DNA from: Flavobacteriales bacterium
GTDB lineage: Bacteria > Bacteroidota > Bacteroidia > Flavobacteriales_D > Crocinitomicaceae
Reading direction: 5' to 3'
NCBI GenBank assembly: GCA_947460825.1
Contig: CANHHA010000028.1
Span: 1-38,502, forward strand
Length of the DNA: 38,502 nt
Of the stretch, positions 1 to 8,357 are shown piece after piece (the first letter of the stretch is position 1; the number at the start of each line of letters is the position of its first letter). The notes under the pieces are model-generated. The model was given only the letters and a program-made list of their open reading frames with translations, was not told the DNA's origin and searched no databases. A program made the translations under genes and the position numbers.

Positions 1-295
<295 letters not shown>

Positions 296-371
296 ATAAT
301 AACTTTGAATTTGTAAGAGCTCGAGATGTTGTTTTATTCTTTAAAACGCTGTTTCCTTGTTTCTCAATACG

Positions 372-380
372 TCAATGAAC
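372..380 (-). promoter_or_regulatory. boxA-like antitermination site in the 16S leader
   Basis: On the minus strand GTTCATTGA lies between the promoters and the 16S 5' end and is followed by CGTATTGAGAAAC. It resembles the boxA-type leader sequence commonly found in Bacteroidota rRNA leaders, where Nus factors load for antitermination. The call rests on position and similarity only. Confidence 0.45.
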
Positions 381-443
381 TTCATTCGTTGCAGTCAAGT
401 TACCAAACTTTATCTGCTTTTAAAAACCCTCTAATCTTGTTTA

Positions 444-576
444 GCGGGGTGCAAAGATACAAACTCTTTTTTAATTACAAAGAAAAATATCAAAAATCTT
501 TTTCTTCCCTTTAAAACTTGTTCACTCGTTTGTGATGTGTTTCTTAATTGCGGGGTGCAAAGATACATACTCTTTT
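444..576 (-). repeat. 27-bp direct repeat forming the two rRNA promoter cores
   Basis: Positions 444-470 and 550-576 are identical at 26 of 27 bases, at a 106-bp period. Each copy contains the -7 box, part of the spacer and the initially transcribed region, so both transcripts would begin with nearly the same sequence (CACCCCG after the box). This points to duplication of a promoter core. Confidence 0.85.
452..481 (-). promoter_or_regulatory. rRNA promoter, proximal (TTTG-N18-TATCTTTG)
   Basis: On the minus strand there is a -7 element TATCTTTG (452-459) and a -33 element TTTG (478-481) with an 18-nt spacer. This matches the Bacteroidota primary sigma consensus TTTG-N19-TAnnTTTG. Transcription would start near 445 and give a leader of about 150 nt before 16S. 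Confidence 0.85.
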
Positions 577-588
577 GCATTCACCAAA
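558..588 (-). promoter_or_regulatory. rRNA promoter, distal (TTTG-N19-TATCTTTG)
   Basis: A second copy of the same promoter on the minus strand, with -7 TATCTTTG at 558-565, -33 TTTG at 585-588 and a 19-nt spacer. Its start point would be near 551, about 106 nt upstream of the proximal one. From about 589 to 731 I see no gene, promoter box or hairpin; that stretch is the spacer from the stop of the upstream co-directional gene. Confidence 0.82.
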
Positions 589-731
589 TTTTAACAAACA
601 AAATTTGAAGTTATTTTAACGTCATGGGGATGCAAAAGGTTACAATGAGCCATACCAAAAGACTGAACTCCCTGCAAATGAATACATTAAATTAAATAAA
701 GGATCGCTCGGTATATTGGAAATCTGAATAA

Positions 732-1586
732 TTAATGAAGAAAAATCCGTTCCGTGTAAAGTCTACGGTTAATATTCATAGAAATGAAATAAACTCCATG
801 GGCTAATTTCGAACCTCGCTCAATCATAATTTCGCTGTTGTATGCCTTTATACTTGGGGAAAAAGAAACCATGTCTCCCGTTGAATTGTAGATAGCCACC
901 CCATTCACCTGATCAACACCACTGGGGATGTTAAACTTAACATAATCGCTCGTGATTTGAATTAGCTGAATCGCTTGCTCCTCTTCCTCCGATACGTTGC
1001 TGTTGGATGCCTCTTGAATTACATGCTGTGATAAATAAATCATATCTCCATTGTCGTTGCCGTTGTTATTTGTTTTATTGGTCGCAACATAAAAAGTAAC
1101 CGGGCCTGCCCCAGCTGCAGGAGCTGTCCAGGTCCAGGTCCATGATGGCGCGCTAACACTTGTATTGCTTCCGGAAGTATGATTTGCATATTTTTTTGTT
1201 CCTCCATTAATAGAGGTATTACCCGCTTGGCCAGTAAATCCACCGGCCATGTTATTTGTTGCCGTCAGCGCAGTTGCTTGAAAACCCTTCTTAACGGGAT
1301 TGGAGGCCATTAGCAGGTTAACGTTATATTGTTGTCCTGGTGTGTATGTATTCACGGGGGTGACTCCGTCAAGGATGCTCAGGATGTTTTCAGAATCTCC
1401 GTTCTGTACTGATCCTGAATGGCATTGCGTACAGTTGCTTTCGTTGGGAGCACCGGTCATTCCCGGAGAAGCACCACCTCCATTTAAGGGAGACCGAAGA
1501 AATCCATGTTGAGAGGAATCCACTGAAAAATAAGCGAAGCCAGACATTAATAATGCGGCTAGCGGTAAAATCAAAACAATACGCAT
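732..1586 (-). CDS. secreted T9SS cargo with a CxxCH haem motif (choice-of-anchor V-like)
   Basis: The 284-residue product has an N-terminal signal peptide (about residues 1-23). A CTQCH motif at 52-56 lies in a Gly/Ser/Asn-rich context like that of the Bacteroidota 'choice-of-anchor V' (Reelin-like) proteins. A beta-rich middle follows, and from about residue 205 there is a C-terminal T9SS type A sorting-like domain (VYFISMNI, then TERIFLH). CxxCH suggests covalent haem c, but no distal ligand is evident and haem attachment is inferred. It is the last gene of a five-gene minus-strand run, 30 bp after the preceding haem-motif lipoprotein, so a shared job in envelope redox or haem handling is likely. 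No clear terminator is visible downstream. Confidence 0.8.
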   Translation of the reverse strand: MRIVLILPLAALLMSGFAYFSVDSSQHGFLRSPLNGGGASPGMTGAPNESNCTQCHSGSVQNGDSENILSILDGVTPVNTYTPGQQYNVNLLMASNPVKKGFQATALTATNNMAGGFTGQAGNTSINGGTKKYANHTSGSNTSVSAPSWTWTWTAPAAGAGPVTFYVATNKTNNNGNDNGDMIYLSQHVIQEASNSNVSEEEEQAIQLIQITSDYVKFNIPSGVDQVNGVAIYNSTGDMVSFSPSIKAYNSEIMIERGSKLAHGVYFISMNINRRLYTERIFLH

Positions 1587-1616
1587 CTTCTGAAAATTTT
1601 TAATTAATTGACTAAA

Positions 1617-1973
1617 TTAGTTATTTTTTTTTCCTTGGTAAATCCAACACTCTACTTTTTGGATTAAAGAATCGGGCAAGGCCGGACCACCTTGTGGCAT
1701 CAATTGGTATCCATTGGCATGCATAGAACCAAGAATCGCATCAGCCGAGGCACTAATATTCGAATGATTCGTTAAGATATATCCCGTTCCGTTACCCGCA
1801 TTATGACACCCCGTGCAATTCGATTGTATCATTGGCAATACCTGTGTATTAAATGATATGGTGTCCGGACAATTTGGTGGGGCTACATAGGACACTTTAT
1901 CTTTAGCGCAAGAGAAAATCAAAGAAAGGTACAGCGTTAATGCAAAGATGAATGTATATGATTTTAGTGCCAT
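1617..1973 (-). CDS. lipoprotein with single CxxCH haem-binding motif (cytochrome c-like)
   Basis: The 118-residue product has a lipoprotein signal ending at a lipobox (LIFS then Cys22), so the mature protein should be lipid-anchored. CTGCH at 53-57 sits in the context VLPMIQSNCTGCH, typical of the Planctomycete-type/DsbD-like short cytochrome c domains that Bacteroidota use in envelope proteins. Near the C-terminus ECWIYQGKKNN resembles the usual 'I..WI..G..' end of such domains. The start codon lies 1 bp from the stop of the upstream membrane-protein gene, which supports co-transcription. Function as an electron carrier or sensor is inferred. Confidence 0.8.
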   Translation of the reverse strand: MALKSYTFIFALTLYLSLIFSCAKDKVSYVAPPNCPDTISFNTQVLPMIQSNCTGCHNAGNGTGYILTNHSNISASADAILGSMHANGYQLMPQGGPALPDSLIQKVECWIYQGKKNN

Positions 1974-1974
1974 G

Positions 1975-2394
1975 CTATTTAGATTTTCTTTCCATTAAAA
2001 ATAACGGTTGACAGCCCATCCATATCAGGGGCCAAATATAAAACAAGGGTGTCCCAATAATTTGAAACACATCCCATCCATCACGTAAATATGTAAGCAC
2101 AAAATAGAACCCTAAAATTGAGGCAGCACTTATCAGCGCATTCAATCCAAACACCCCCCACTTTCCTGCATACTTATTCAACACCCAAAGAAGTAAAGAA
2201 GCTACTAATGACATAGAAATATAAATCGTGACAAGATTGAACGCACTAAGTTCTTTGCGCATTGGCGAATCAAGGCTTACCAAGGGGTCTGGGGACCCAA
2301 TAGGCACAAAACTATACATTGAATACAGGTATGCCGCGATAACTATTGAGGAAATAGACGCACTTAATAAACCTAAATACATGAACTTTCTCAT
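1975..2394 (-). CDS. hypothetical four-helix membrane protein
   Basis: The 139-residue product has four hydrophobic stretches, at about residues 5-27, 52-72, 81-103 and 112-132, and a short basic tail (ERKSK). I do not recognise the family. Its ATG overlaps the stop of the YceI gene by 4 bp (ATGA-type coupling), and its stop abuts the next gene. Translational coupling places it firmly between YceI and the haem-motif lipoprotein, which suggests an inner-membrane partner of the envelope module. Confidence 0.75.
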   Translation of the reverse strand: MRKFMYLGLLSASISSIVIAAYLYSMYSFVPIGSPDPLVSLDSPMRKELSAFNLVTIYISMSLVASLLLWVLNKYAGKWGVFGLNALISAASILGFYFVLTYLRDGWDVFQIIGTPLFYIWPLIWMGCQPLFLMERKSK

Positions 2395-2942
2395 TTGTCT
2401 ATCTTTTTACTTACCGGTAATTCGTAAACAATCTTCATTTTATCAGGAACCGTTTCACTTTTCTTTCCAACCTTGAAATCAATTCGGTTAACATAAAATG
2501 TCCCTTTGAATGTATACTTTGAAGCGCTTCCAGAAACTTTTGCAGGGATGGTGTATTCTTTGGATGTACCTTTTATGGTTAAGTCACCCTTAATTTGGAG
2601 CTCACCGTTCTCATCTTTTGTAACACTTGTAGACTTGAACTTTATGTTTGGATACGTTTCTTCTTCGAACCACTCCTTGGTGAGGGCTTTTTTGTTCATC
2701 ATTCCATTTCCTGTACTTATGGTATTCACAGGGATTTTTAAATTAAACGTCGATTCAGTAGGAGAACCAGATGTATAGGTCACGTCCCCACTGATGTCTG
2801 TAAACTTTCCTGAAGGGTCCGCACTTTTAAATGCAATGGAATGGCCTTCCGTTACTTCATAGTCACCTGTTGGCGCAAATACCATTGATGTTGATGCGAT
2901 TAATAAACCGAAATAAATAATAGGTAATAAGGCTTTTTTCAT
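2391..2942 (-). CDS. YceI family periplasmic protein
   Basis: The 183-residue product has a signal peptide (about 1-22) and one YceI domain. Family hallmarks are visible: the opening strand with HSIAFKSADPSGKFTDISGD, the NTISTGNGMMNKKALTKEWF stretch, and the YPNIKFKSTSV strand followed by GDLTIKGTSKEYTIP. YceI proteins are lipocalin-like barrels that bind isoprenoid or other amphiphilic molecules. In Bacteroidota they often sit beside cytochromes, as here. The gene starts 9 bp after the DUF5777 gene and overlaps the next by 4 bp. The ligand cannot be told from sequence. Confidence 0.9.
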   Translation of the reverse strand: MKKALLPIIYFGLLIASTSMVFAPTGDYEVTEGHSIAFKSADPSGKFTDISGDVTYTSGSPTESTFNLKIPVNTISTGNGMMNKKALTKEWFEEETYPNIKFKSTSVTKDENGELQIKGDLTIKGTSKEYTIPAKVSGSASKYTFKGTFYVNRIDFKVGKKSETVPDKMKIVYELPVSKKIDK

Positions 2943-2951
2943 AATAATAAT

Positions 2952-3851
2952 TTATTCGTTTTCAAATGCAAATTTTCTACCTACGCAAAAACCTAGCCGA
3001 AACTGGCCCTTTAACCAATCCGAGGTGGTATAAGGGATAAACTGTGTCTCTCCAATTCCTTGAGCATTTGTTAGGTTTATTGTGAAATTGTGCCCAAATG
3101 TATACCATTCCAACGCAAGTCCTAAACTTCTCTTATACGTATCATTTGGTCTCAGACCTTCGGAGGCAAACGTGTGATAATATTCTGCAATCAACGCAAA
3201 TCGACCTGTTAATTTTACCCGCGCCGCCGCACCAAGAGCAAACAAATCGTTTTGATCATTAGCAGCCACATAGTTGCTGTGTATTAGGGTTGGCATTACT
3301 GCTACCGAAAGACGATCACCAAAGTGCCTTGCCGCATTCAACTGTGTGAAATAAGCAAAGCGGTGACTTACTTTAGGAAAATGACTTACTTGAGAAATGT
3401 CAGTAGACGCTGTCATGTATGTAAATGTTAGGCCAGCAATGGCCGTAAGGGATACCGGACTTTTTTTACCTTGCCTTAAAATTCGATACTTAACAAATCC
3501 ATCGAGCAAGGATCTATAAGGTGTTGCTGTACCTTTTGCTCTTCCCACTCCAATCATTAAATCATTGGTTACGCCATATTCTAGGGCAATACGTATATCG
3601 GCCAAGTTATCAAAACCAAACATATTTTGCGCTCCACCATTCTCACCAAACATATCACCAAAGCGATGCTCGATTCTAAATTCCATGGTACGAGCAGGAA
3701 GGGTTTCAACCGAATGCCCACAAATGATTCGAGTTGAAGAGAATGTTTTAGGCTGAAAGGGCTCATCTGTGATTTCTGTATCCTCTTGCTGGGCAAAGAA
3801 ATTCAAAGGAAAAATGAGCATCCACAAAAAGTAAGTAACTTTAGACTTCAT
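2952..3851 (-). CDS. DUF5777 family outer-membrane beta-barrel protein
   Basis: The product is 299 residues from the ATG at 3851, with a signal peptide (MKSKVTYFLW..., cleavage near FFAQQ). Alternating beta-strand sequence follows, with the DUF5777 opening (ICGHSVETLPARTMEFRIEHRFGD in outline) and an aromatic C-terminal strand. An in-frame ATG at 3872 was rejected because it lies inside a TAnnTTTG box (3870-3877), and the 3851 start gives a clean signal peptide and an 18-nt leader. It is the first gene of the five-gene envelope operon. DUF5777 barrels are of unknown function but recur with cytochrome and YceI genes. Confidence 0.85.
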   Translation of the reverse strand: MKSKVTYFLWMLIFPLNFFAQQEDTEITDEPFQPKTFSSTRIICGHSVETLPARTMEFRIEHRFGDMFGENGGAQNMFGFDNLADIRIALEYGVTNDLMIGVGRAKGTATPYRSLLDGFVKYRILRQGKKSPVSLTAIAGLTFTYMTASTDISQVSHFPKVSHRFAYFTQLNAARHFGDRLSVAVMPTLIHSNYVAANDQNDLFALGAAARVKLTGRFALIAEYYHTFASEGLRPNDTYKRSLGLALEWYTFGHNFTINLTNAQGIGETQFIPYTTSDWLKGQFRLGFCVGRKFAFENE

Positions 3852-3869
3852 CTGTATAGTTTGATGCAT

Positions 3870-3877
3870 CAAATGTA
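3870..3877 (-). promoter_or_regulatory. promoter -7 box of the envelope operon (TACATTTG)
   Basis: TACATTTG on the minus strand matches TAnnTTTG. It lies 18 nt before the chosen ATG at 3851, and no good -33 TTTG is present at the right distance. It decides the start codon of the DUF5777 gene. Confidence 0.55.
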
Positions 3878-3895
3878 TTAATTAAAATCACGCCC

Positions 3896-4471
3896 TTGAA
3901 TCTCCCACCATCAAAACATAACCTAAGACAAGAGGCTAAAATCCAACGCAAAGTGCTTAGCGTAGAAGAAATAGAAAACTATTCGATACAAATTGGTAAA
4001 CAAGTAAGTACTTACTTTAGTTTTCGGAACAAGCGAATATCTTGTTTTTTAAGCATGGAATCTCAGCGCGAATTACTTACTGAATATATTTTAAAGCAGC
4101 TGGCAAGGCATAATCAACTGTTTGTTCCAGTGAGCAACTTTATGGATGACACCATGCAACATGTCCCATTTGAACCAAGTGATATATTAGTGCTGAATTC
4201 ATATCATATACCCGAACCCATTCATAAAAAACCCCCAATTAATCCAATTGAATTAGATGTAATATTTATTCCCCTATTACAAGCCGATGTTCAAGGAAAT
4301 CGACTGGGTTATGGAAAAGGATTTTATGACCGATATTTAGCATTGTGCAGACCGGATGTAATTAAAATTGGACTAAATTTCTTTGAACCAATCCCTGCCA
4401 TTCCAACTGAAGAAACAGATATTCCTTTAGATTATTTAATAACTCCGAATCGTATTTATGAATTTAAATGA
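3896..4471 (+). CDS. 5-formyltetrahydrofolate cyclo-ligase (MTHFS)
   Basis: The 191-residue product matches the usual family size. It converts 5-formyl-THF to 5,10-methenyl-THF with ATP in the cytoplasm. The N-terminus has the family pattern LRQEAKIQRKVLS. The strongest mark is the conserved motif NRLGYGKGFYDRYL at about 136-149, which binds ATP phosphates and folate. The start is a TTG: no ATG occurs in frame until about residue 53, which would remove the conserved N-terminus, and no upstream in-frame ATG or GTG exists. The gene is divergent from the DUF5777 operon and overlaps the small membrane-protein gene at its 3' end by 14 bp. Confidence 0.92.
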   Translation: MNLPPSKHNLRQEAKIQRKVLSVEEIENYSIQIGKQVSTYFSFRNKRISCFLSMESQRELLTEYILKQLARHNQLFVPVSNFMDDTMQHVPFEPSDILVLNSYHIPEPIHKKPPINPIELDVIFIPLLQADVQGNRLGYGKGFYDRYLALCRPDVIKIGLNFFEPIPAIPTEETDIPLDYLITPNRIYEFK

Positions 4472-4628
4472 CAAGGTGCACCAGGGGAAATTTCACCTCT
4501 TGGCTATCTTACTTATTCCGATCAATTTAATGGCTTGGTTTGTCCCCTCACATTGGGCGTGGGGTATAAGCACTAGCATGATATCGGGAGGAATTATTTA
4601 TTTTTTTCTTTTTCGGAAACCAACTTAA
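4458..4628 (+). CDS. small two-helix membrane protein, 56 residues
   Basis: ATG at 4458 lies inside the last codons of the cyclo-ligase gene (14-bp overlap, +1 frame). The stop at 4626-4628 overlaps the 3' end of the convergent DUF4920 gene by 35 bp. The product has a short polar N-terminus (MNLNDKVHQGK), a helix at about 12-30, a short turn containing PSHWAWG, a second helix at about 36-52 and a basic end (FRKPT). This is the layout of the Bacteroidota '2TM' hairpin proteins, which I suggest only tentatively. Overlap with a conserved gene and a clear membrane-hairpin pattern make it more than a chance frame. Function unknown. Confidence 0.6.
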   Translation: MNLNDKVHQGKFHLLAILLIPINLMAWFVPSHWAWGISTSMISGGIIYFFLFRKPT

Positions 4629-5064
4629 TTCCGTCTCCTTCAAAATTCAACTTAAATTCGGGTTGGGTAATTTTATTTATTTCTTCGACACTCTTTCCTG
4701 CATCTTCCGCATAATGACGAAGTGCTTTAACCGAAACGGTATCCCAATAAGCCACCCCGTGGATGTACGCTTCTGTACCAACAGGAGTTGACGGTGGAAT
4801 GGTAAAATGGTTTTTGAATCGGACCATTAACGGTTTTCCATCCGGTTTTGAGACCTGCACCCAACAACCCGCATTTTGACAAACAGCAGAAAGCGGAGCT
4901 TTGATGGTGGCCGTTTGTGGATCCTTCGACTTATCCATTCGGGCCACTAATTCCGATACACTAATTACGGCAGTTTCATCTACCTTAACTATGCCATATT
5001 CCTGCTTGAGACTTGCACAACTGAACAACACTCCCAATAAAAAAATAACACCTACAACCTTCAT
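4594..5064 (-). CDS. DUF4920 domain lipoprotein
   Basis: The 156-residue product has a lipoprotein signal (LLGVLFS then Cys16) and a DUF4920 domain. The domain includes the CQNAGCWVQV stretch, MVRFKNHFTIPP, and a late GVAYWDTVSVKALRHYAEDAG region. The family is of unknown function and resembles an OB-fold domain found in Bacteroidota envelope lipoproteins. The gene follows the unnamed secreted-protein gene with a 1-bp gap, and both run minus. Its 3' end overlaps the small membrane ORF on the other strand. Confidence 0.87.
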   Translation of the reverse strand: MKVVGVIFLLGVLFSCASLKQEYGIVKVDETAVISVSELVARMDKSKDPQTATIKAPLSAVCQNAGCWVQVSKPDGKPLMVRFKNHFTIPPSTPVGTEAYIHGVAYWDTVSVKALRHYAEDAGKSVEEINKITQPEFKLNFEGDGIKLVSEKEKNK

Positions 5065-5065
5065 G

Positions 5066-5443
5066 TTACTCTTTATTATGTTTCATGAATGATTCAAAGT
5101 ATGTCCAAAGTTCATATGACTCCTCTCCTACCTTGATCTGACTTACTTGATTTGCACCAAGGAAGCGCAACATTACGCGACGCACCTCTTCGGCATCATT
5201 AATTGGGTAAACATCTACCGTTTTCGTGGTTTCATTAAATGTATAAGTAAACGAGCTAGTATAATACTTGGCGGTATTTTGAATGCTCTCTAACGTTGTT
5301 TTTTCAGGGAAAACCCACTGAAAATGACCAAGTTTTGCTTCCTTCTTGATGTCAGAGGCACTTAAGTTTGAGGTTACCGTGATTTGTTGTGCAACACTTA
5401 ACACACCAACCGTTAAAAAAATCGTGAAGAACAGATGTCGCAT
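5066..5443 (-). CDS. hypothetical secreted protein
   Basis: The 125-residue product has a signal peptide (about 1-18, cleavage after VLSVA) and a small alpha/beta domain. I do not recognise the family. Notable stretches are KKEAKLGHFQWVFP and VRRVMLRFLGANQVSQIKV. The gene lies 1 bp upstream of the DUF4920 lipoprotein gene and is divergent from rnhB with only 30 bp between the start codons, so the two promoters must overlap or be very compact. Confidence 0.7.
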   Translation of the reverse strand: MRHLFFTIFLTVGVLSVAQQITVTSNLSASDIKKEAKLGHFQWVFPEKTTLESIQNTAKYYTSSFTYTFNETTKTVDVYPINDAEEVRRVMLRFLGANQVSQIKVGEESYELWTYFESFMKHNKE

Positions 5444-5473
5444 GATAATTAATTTATTGCGAATTTAGCAAAA

Positions 5474-6094
5474 ATGGAACGTTTAAAAAACAAGGAGTTA
5501 CTTTTTTCAAAATCAACCTATTCAAGCGAAGCTGGATGTGATGAGGCTGGACGAGGCTGCCTGGCCGGACCTGTAGTGGCTGCTGCGGTCGTATTGAAGA
5601 ACCCCATTCCAGGGTTAAATGATTCCAAAAAACTCAATGAAAAGCAACGAGACTCCTTAGCGGAGCGCATTAAATCGGAGGCGCTTGCGTACCATATTGC
5701 ATTTGTTGATGAGCGCAAAATCGATGAAATCAACATTTTAAAGGCCAGTATCTTAGCAATGCATTTGGCGCTTGACGGATTGAGGATTCGCCCAGAATAT
5801 ATCATAGTGGATGGGAATAAATTCACCCCCTATGAAAGTGTCCCACATGCCTGTGTTGTTAAAGGGGACGGAATATACCAATCCATAGCAGCGGCTTCAA
5901 TTTTAGCAAAAACAGCGCGAGATGCCTATATGAAACAGATGCATGAAACATATCCACACTATCAATGGCATGTAAATAAGGGATACCCAACAACATCACA
6001 TGTCAACAACATCAAGAAATTTGGAATTTGTTCATTGCACCGACAAACCTTTGGAATTGTTCGAGAAATGTGCCAAACCAAGCTCTTAGATTGA
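5474..6094 (+). CDS. rnhB: ribonuclease HII
   Basis: The 206-residue product has the usual RNase HII length. It cleaves RNA in RNA-DNA hybrids and single ribonucleotides in DNA. The signature GCDEAGRGCLAGPVVAAAVV gives the catalytic Asp23 and Glu24. Further acidic and structural motifs are NDSKKLNEKQR (49-59), the VDGN motif with Asp113, and GDGIYQSIAAASILAKTARD with the last conserved Asp. The neighbours give no functional hint: it is divergent from the secreted-protein pair and 74 bp before the next gene. Confidence 0.97.
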   Translation: MERLKNKELLFSKSTYSSEAGCDEAGRGCLAGPVVAAAVVLKNPIPGLNDSKKLNEKQRDSLAERIKSEALAYHIAFVDERKIDEINILKASILAMHLALDGLRIRPEYIIVDGNKFTPYESVPHACVVKGDGIYQSIAAASILAKTARDAYMKQMHETYPHYQWHVNKGYPTTSHVNNIKKFGICSLHRQTFGIVREMCQTKLLD

Positions 6095-6156
6095 AGATAA
6101 ACAGCGTATTGTTCATTAGATTCTGTAACACTTCGATTTCAGCTCCCCTTTACTCC

Positions 6157-6164
6157 TAGTTTTG
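6157..6164 (+). promoter_or_regulatory. promoter -7 box 4 bp before the ATG (TAGTTTTG)
   Basis: TAGTTTTG matches TAnnTTTG and is separated from the ATG at 6169 by only four bases (TAGC). No exact -33 TTTG lies at 18-20 nt; TTCG at 6132-6135 is the nearest candidate, 21 nt upstream. The layout implies a leaderless or near-leaderless mRNA. Confidence 0.5.
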
Positions 6165-6168
6165 TAGC

Positions 6169-8343
6169 ATGTTGAGAAAAGTTTTGTTCATCGCATTCCT
6201 AGCATTGTTAGCAGGATGGTCAAGTTTCGCGCTTTATTTCATCGTAGATGCCTCTGATGAAAAATCATATTTAGCGCATTTTAACCCTAACTCTGACGAA
6301 TTAATTGTTGCCATCCATCACCCGGGAGATTTCAACCTTGAGAATTTGGAAGTGGATTGTAATCAAAAAAACTTAGCGGTTTATTCGTCTCTTATTCCTA
6401 GAATAACAGACCTCACCTCGGTATACCTCAGCAAGAAAAGGAGCCTAATGGTCTTTAAAACCCGTGAAAAATGGTCGATCAAACGGATAAAAAAAACCTT
6501 TGAGCGCGGGATTTACTCCTTCGAACTTACCGGGCCAAACACCTTTAAATTTGGGAAATTTTTAGGACGATTCAGAGGGGAGGAAGTACTCTTATACTCC
6601 TACGAGTTAACCTTAGAAGAGGAGCGAGAATTTACGCCGTGGCCCATTGATCCTCAATCCTCCTACAGCATTATTTATTTATCTGGTCCCAAGCGAACCC
6701 TTCGAGATGTTTATTATAAGTCCAATTTGAAAATTAGCTATACCAGTTCGGATATTAAATCAAAAAAGCCCAAGTTGATTGACGATTTAGCCCTGTTTGG
6801 AAATCTAATCCCGAAAGAAACTAAAACCTATCAATTTTTCGAGCGAACTTATTTAATTGAAACTGATCAAACGTTTAAGATTAGTCCCATTAAAAAGTTG
6901 ATTAAAACAGGATTAATGATTATTCATGTGGCAGAACAACCAGTGTTGGTGTTTGACATGAATCAAGACATCGGGTTGAGCACCTATTTGAATGATTTCT
7001 ATCACCTCGAAGAAACGAACCAAGAACGGGGTCGGTTTAAGAGTTTTCCCGTGTGCACAGCGTTCAATAGCTTGCTTACAGAAGGAACGGGAGTAATTAA
7101 GACTAAACGACTAATCGCCTACAGCATTGATGGCTTTGCATTTCTTACCCCCGATGAGGCGGCACTTGATGCAGTATTGCTGGAATTGGAAATGCAGAAA
7201 TCCATAAACACCACCAGGGATGAGTTTTCCATATTTAAGGTACCCTTGCCTAAACAGGTGTCGTACCGTTCACTCGGAAAAAACAACCAGCGCAGTATAA
7301 GTTGGATTGGAAATCGTTTGATTGAAACTACGTGGGGGAAAATCGGAGATAAGAGTTCCGCTAAACAACTAGAAGAAACAAAAAACTATTTTACCATGAA
7401 TCCCGGTTCATCGGTATTGTCATTTTGTGCGTTGTCCGGAAGAGGTAATGTTGTTATGGAAATTGAACAAGAACTGGTTGGATATAAAAACGGAAGTTTA
7501 AAGTGGCGTAAACCGTTAGCAACGAGCCTTAATGATCGTCCATCTGCTTTGAATACAATGAATATTGAAAATGAATTTATTCTACTTCCGTTCGAGAATC
7601 ACGTTGACGTTATTGATAAAATGGGGCGGCCTCAGTATACCATTAAAGGAACCTTTACGGGGCCTCCAATGCAATGCGCAATTAATAAACAGCCTGCATT
7701 CGGAATTCAAGGAAAGGATGGGGTTTACTTTTTTGCATCAGCCACTGGTAAAACGCTAAAACGCTTTACCGTGAATGATGCTATTGATTCGTGGACCATT
7801 ATAGCAGATGGAGGAAAGCTAACCATACTGATTAAAACGGATAAACAAATGCTTAGCATGGATTATTTCACGGGAAAAAGACAAACCCTCCGAACGAATC
7901 CTTCTGATTTCATTGCATTTTCAAGCTCCGGTTATTTACAACGTGGCGCAACAAGTATGCAAGAGGTCATTGGAACAAAACTTAGGGACATTCAAGTTCC
8001 TTCCTATTGGAAATACAGTGGAGAAATGATATTCAGTACGGAAAAAGGTCAGTTGTTCCATGACGGAAAAACGATGGCTCTGGTGTATAACGGGAAAGTG
8101 CGTTGGAAAAAAACAATTGCGCACTCAGAAATTTCAGAACTTGTTCTTTCATCGCAAACACCCTCCCTTTTTGTACTGAGGGATGCGCTAGAAAACAAAC
8201 TCTATTTATGGGATTGGCAAGGCGCCTTATTAGATCAGGAGGAAAGGCCATGCCAACGTTTGATTCAGGTGACCCCAATGGGAGGACAAGGTGCATCAAT
8301 TACAACCTATCTCAATGATTTTATTATTCAATATAATTTTTAA
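6169..8343 (+). CDS. membrane-anchored or secreted protein of unknown function, beta-propeller-like C-terminus
   Basis: The 724-residue product has a hydrophobic N-terminal segment (about 4-27) that may be an uncleaved anchor or signal. The N-terminal 430 residues are not recognised. From about 430 to the end there are repeated short beta-strand units typical of PQQ/WD-type propellers (for example KNGSLKWRKPLA and YNGKVRWKKTIA). Similar 'K-W-K' strands are common in PQQ-like blades. It sits 14 bp before the DUF5723-OmpA gene, so the two are probably co-transcribed and may act together at the cell envelope. No catalytic motif is seen. Confidence 0.75.
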   Translation: MLRKVLFIAFLALLAGWSSFALYFIVDASDEKSYLAHFNPNSDELIVAIHHPGDFNLENLEVDCNQKNLAVYSSLIPRITDLTSVYLSKKRSLMVFKTREKWSIKRIKKTFERGIYSFELTGPNTFKFGKFLGRFRGEEVLLYSYELTLEEEREFTPWPIDPQSSYSIIYLSGPKRTLRDVYYKSNLKISYTSSDIKSKKPKLIDDLALFGNLIPKETKTYQFFERTYLIETDQTFKISPIKKLIKTGLMIIHVAEQPVLVFDMNQDIGLSTYLNDFYHLEETNQERGRFKSFPVCTAFNSLLTEGTGVIKTKRLIAYSIDGFAFLTPDEAALDAVLLELEMQKSINTTRDEFSIFKVPLPKQVSYRSLGKNNQRSISWIGNRLIETTWGKIGDKSSAKQLEETKNYFTMNPGSSVLSFCALSGRGNVVMEIEQELVGYKNGSLKWRKPLATSLNDRPSALNTMNIENEFILLPFENHVDVIDKMGRPQYTIKGTFTGPPMQCAINKQPAFGIQGKDGVYFFASATGKTLKRFTVNDAIDSWTIIADGGKLTILIKTDKQMLSMDYFTGKRQTLRTNPSDFIAFSSSGYLQRGATSMQEVIGTKLRDIQVPSYWKYSGEMIFSTEKGQLFHDGKTMALVYNGKVRWKKTIAHSEISELVLSSQTPSLFVLRDALENKLYLWDWQGALLDQEERPCQRLIQVTPMGGQGASITTYLNDFIIQYNF

Positions 8344-8357
8344 CCCCAACTAATGCT

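Noticed and set aside
326..514. Plus-strand 62-residue reading frame upstream of 16S
   Set aside because: It runs antisense through the rRNA leader and the proximal promoter, and its composition is not protein-like.
3855..3863. Possible plus-strand promoter of the cyclo-ligase gene (TATAGTTTG)
   Set aside because: It has one base too many between TA and TTTG, and no -33 element is present.
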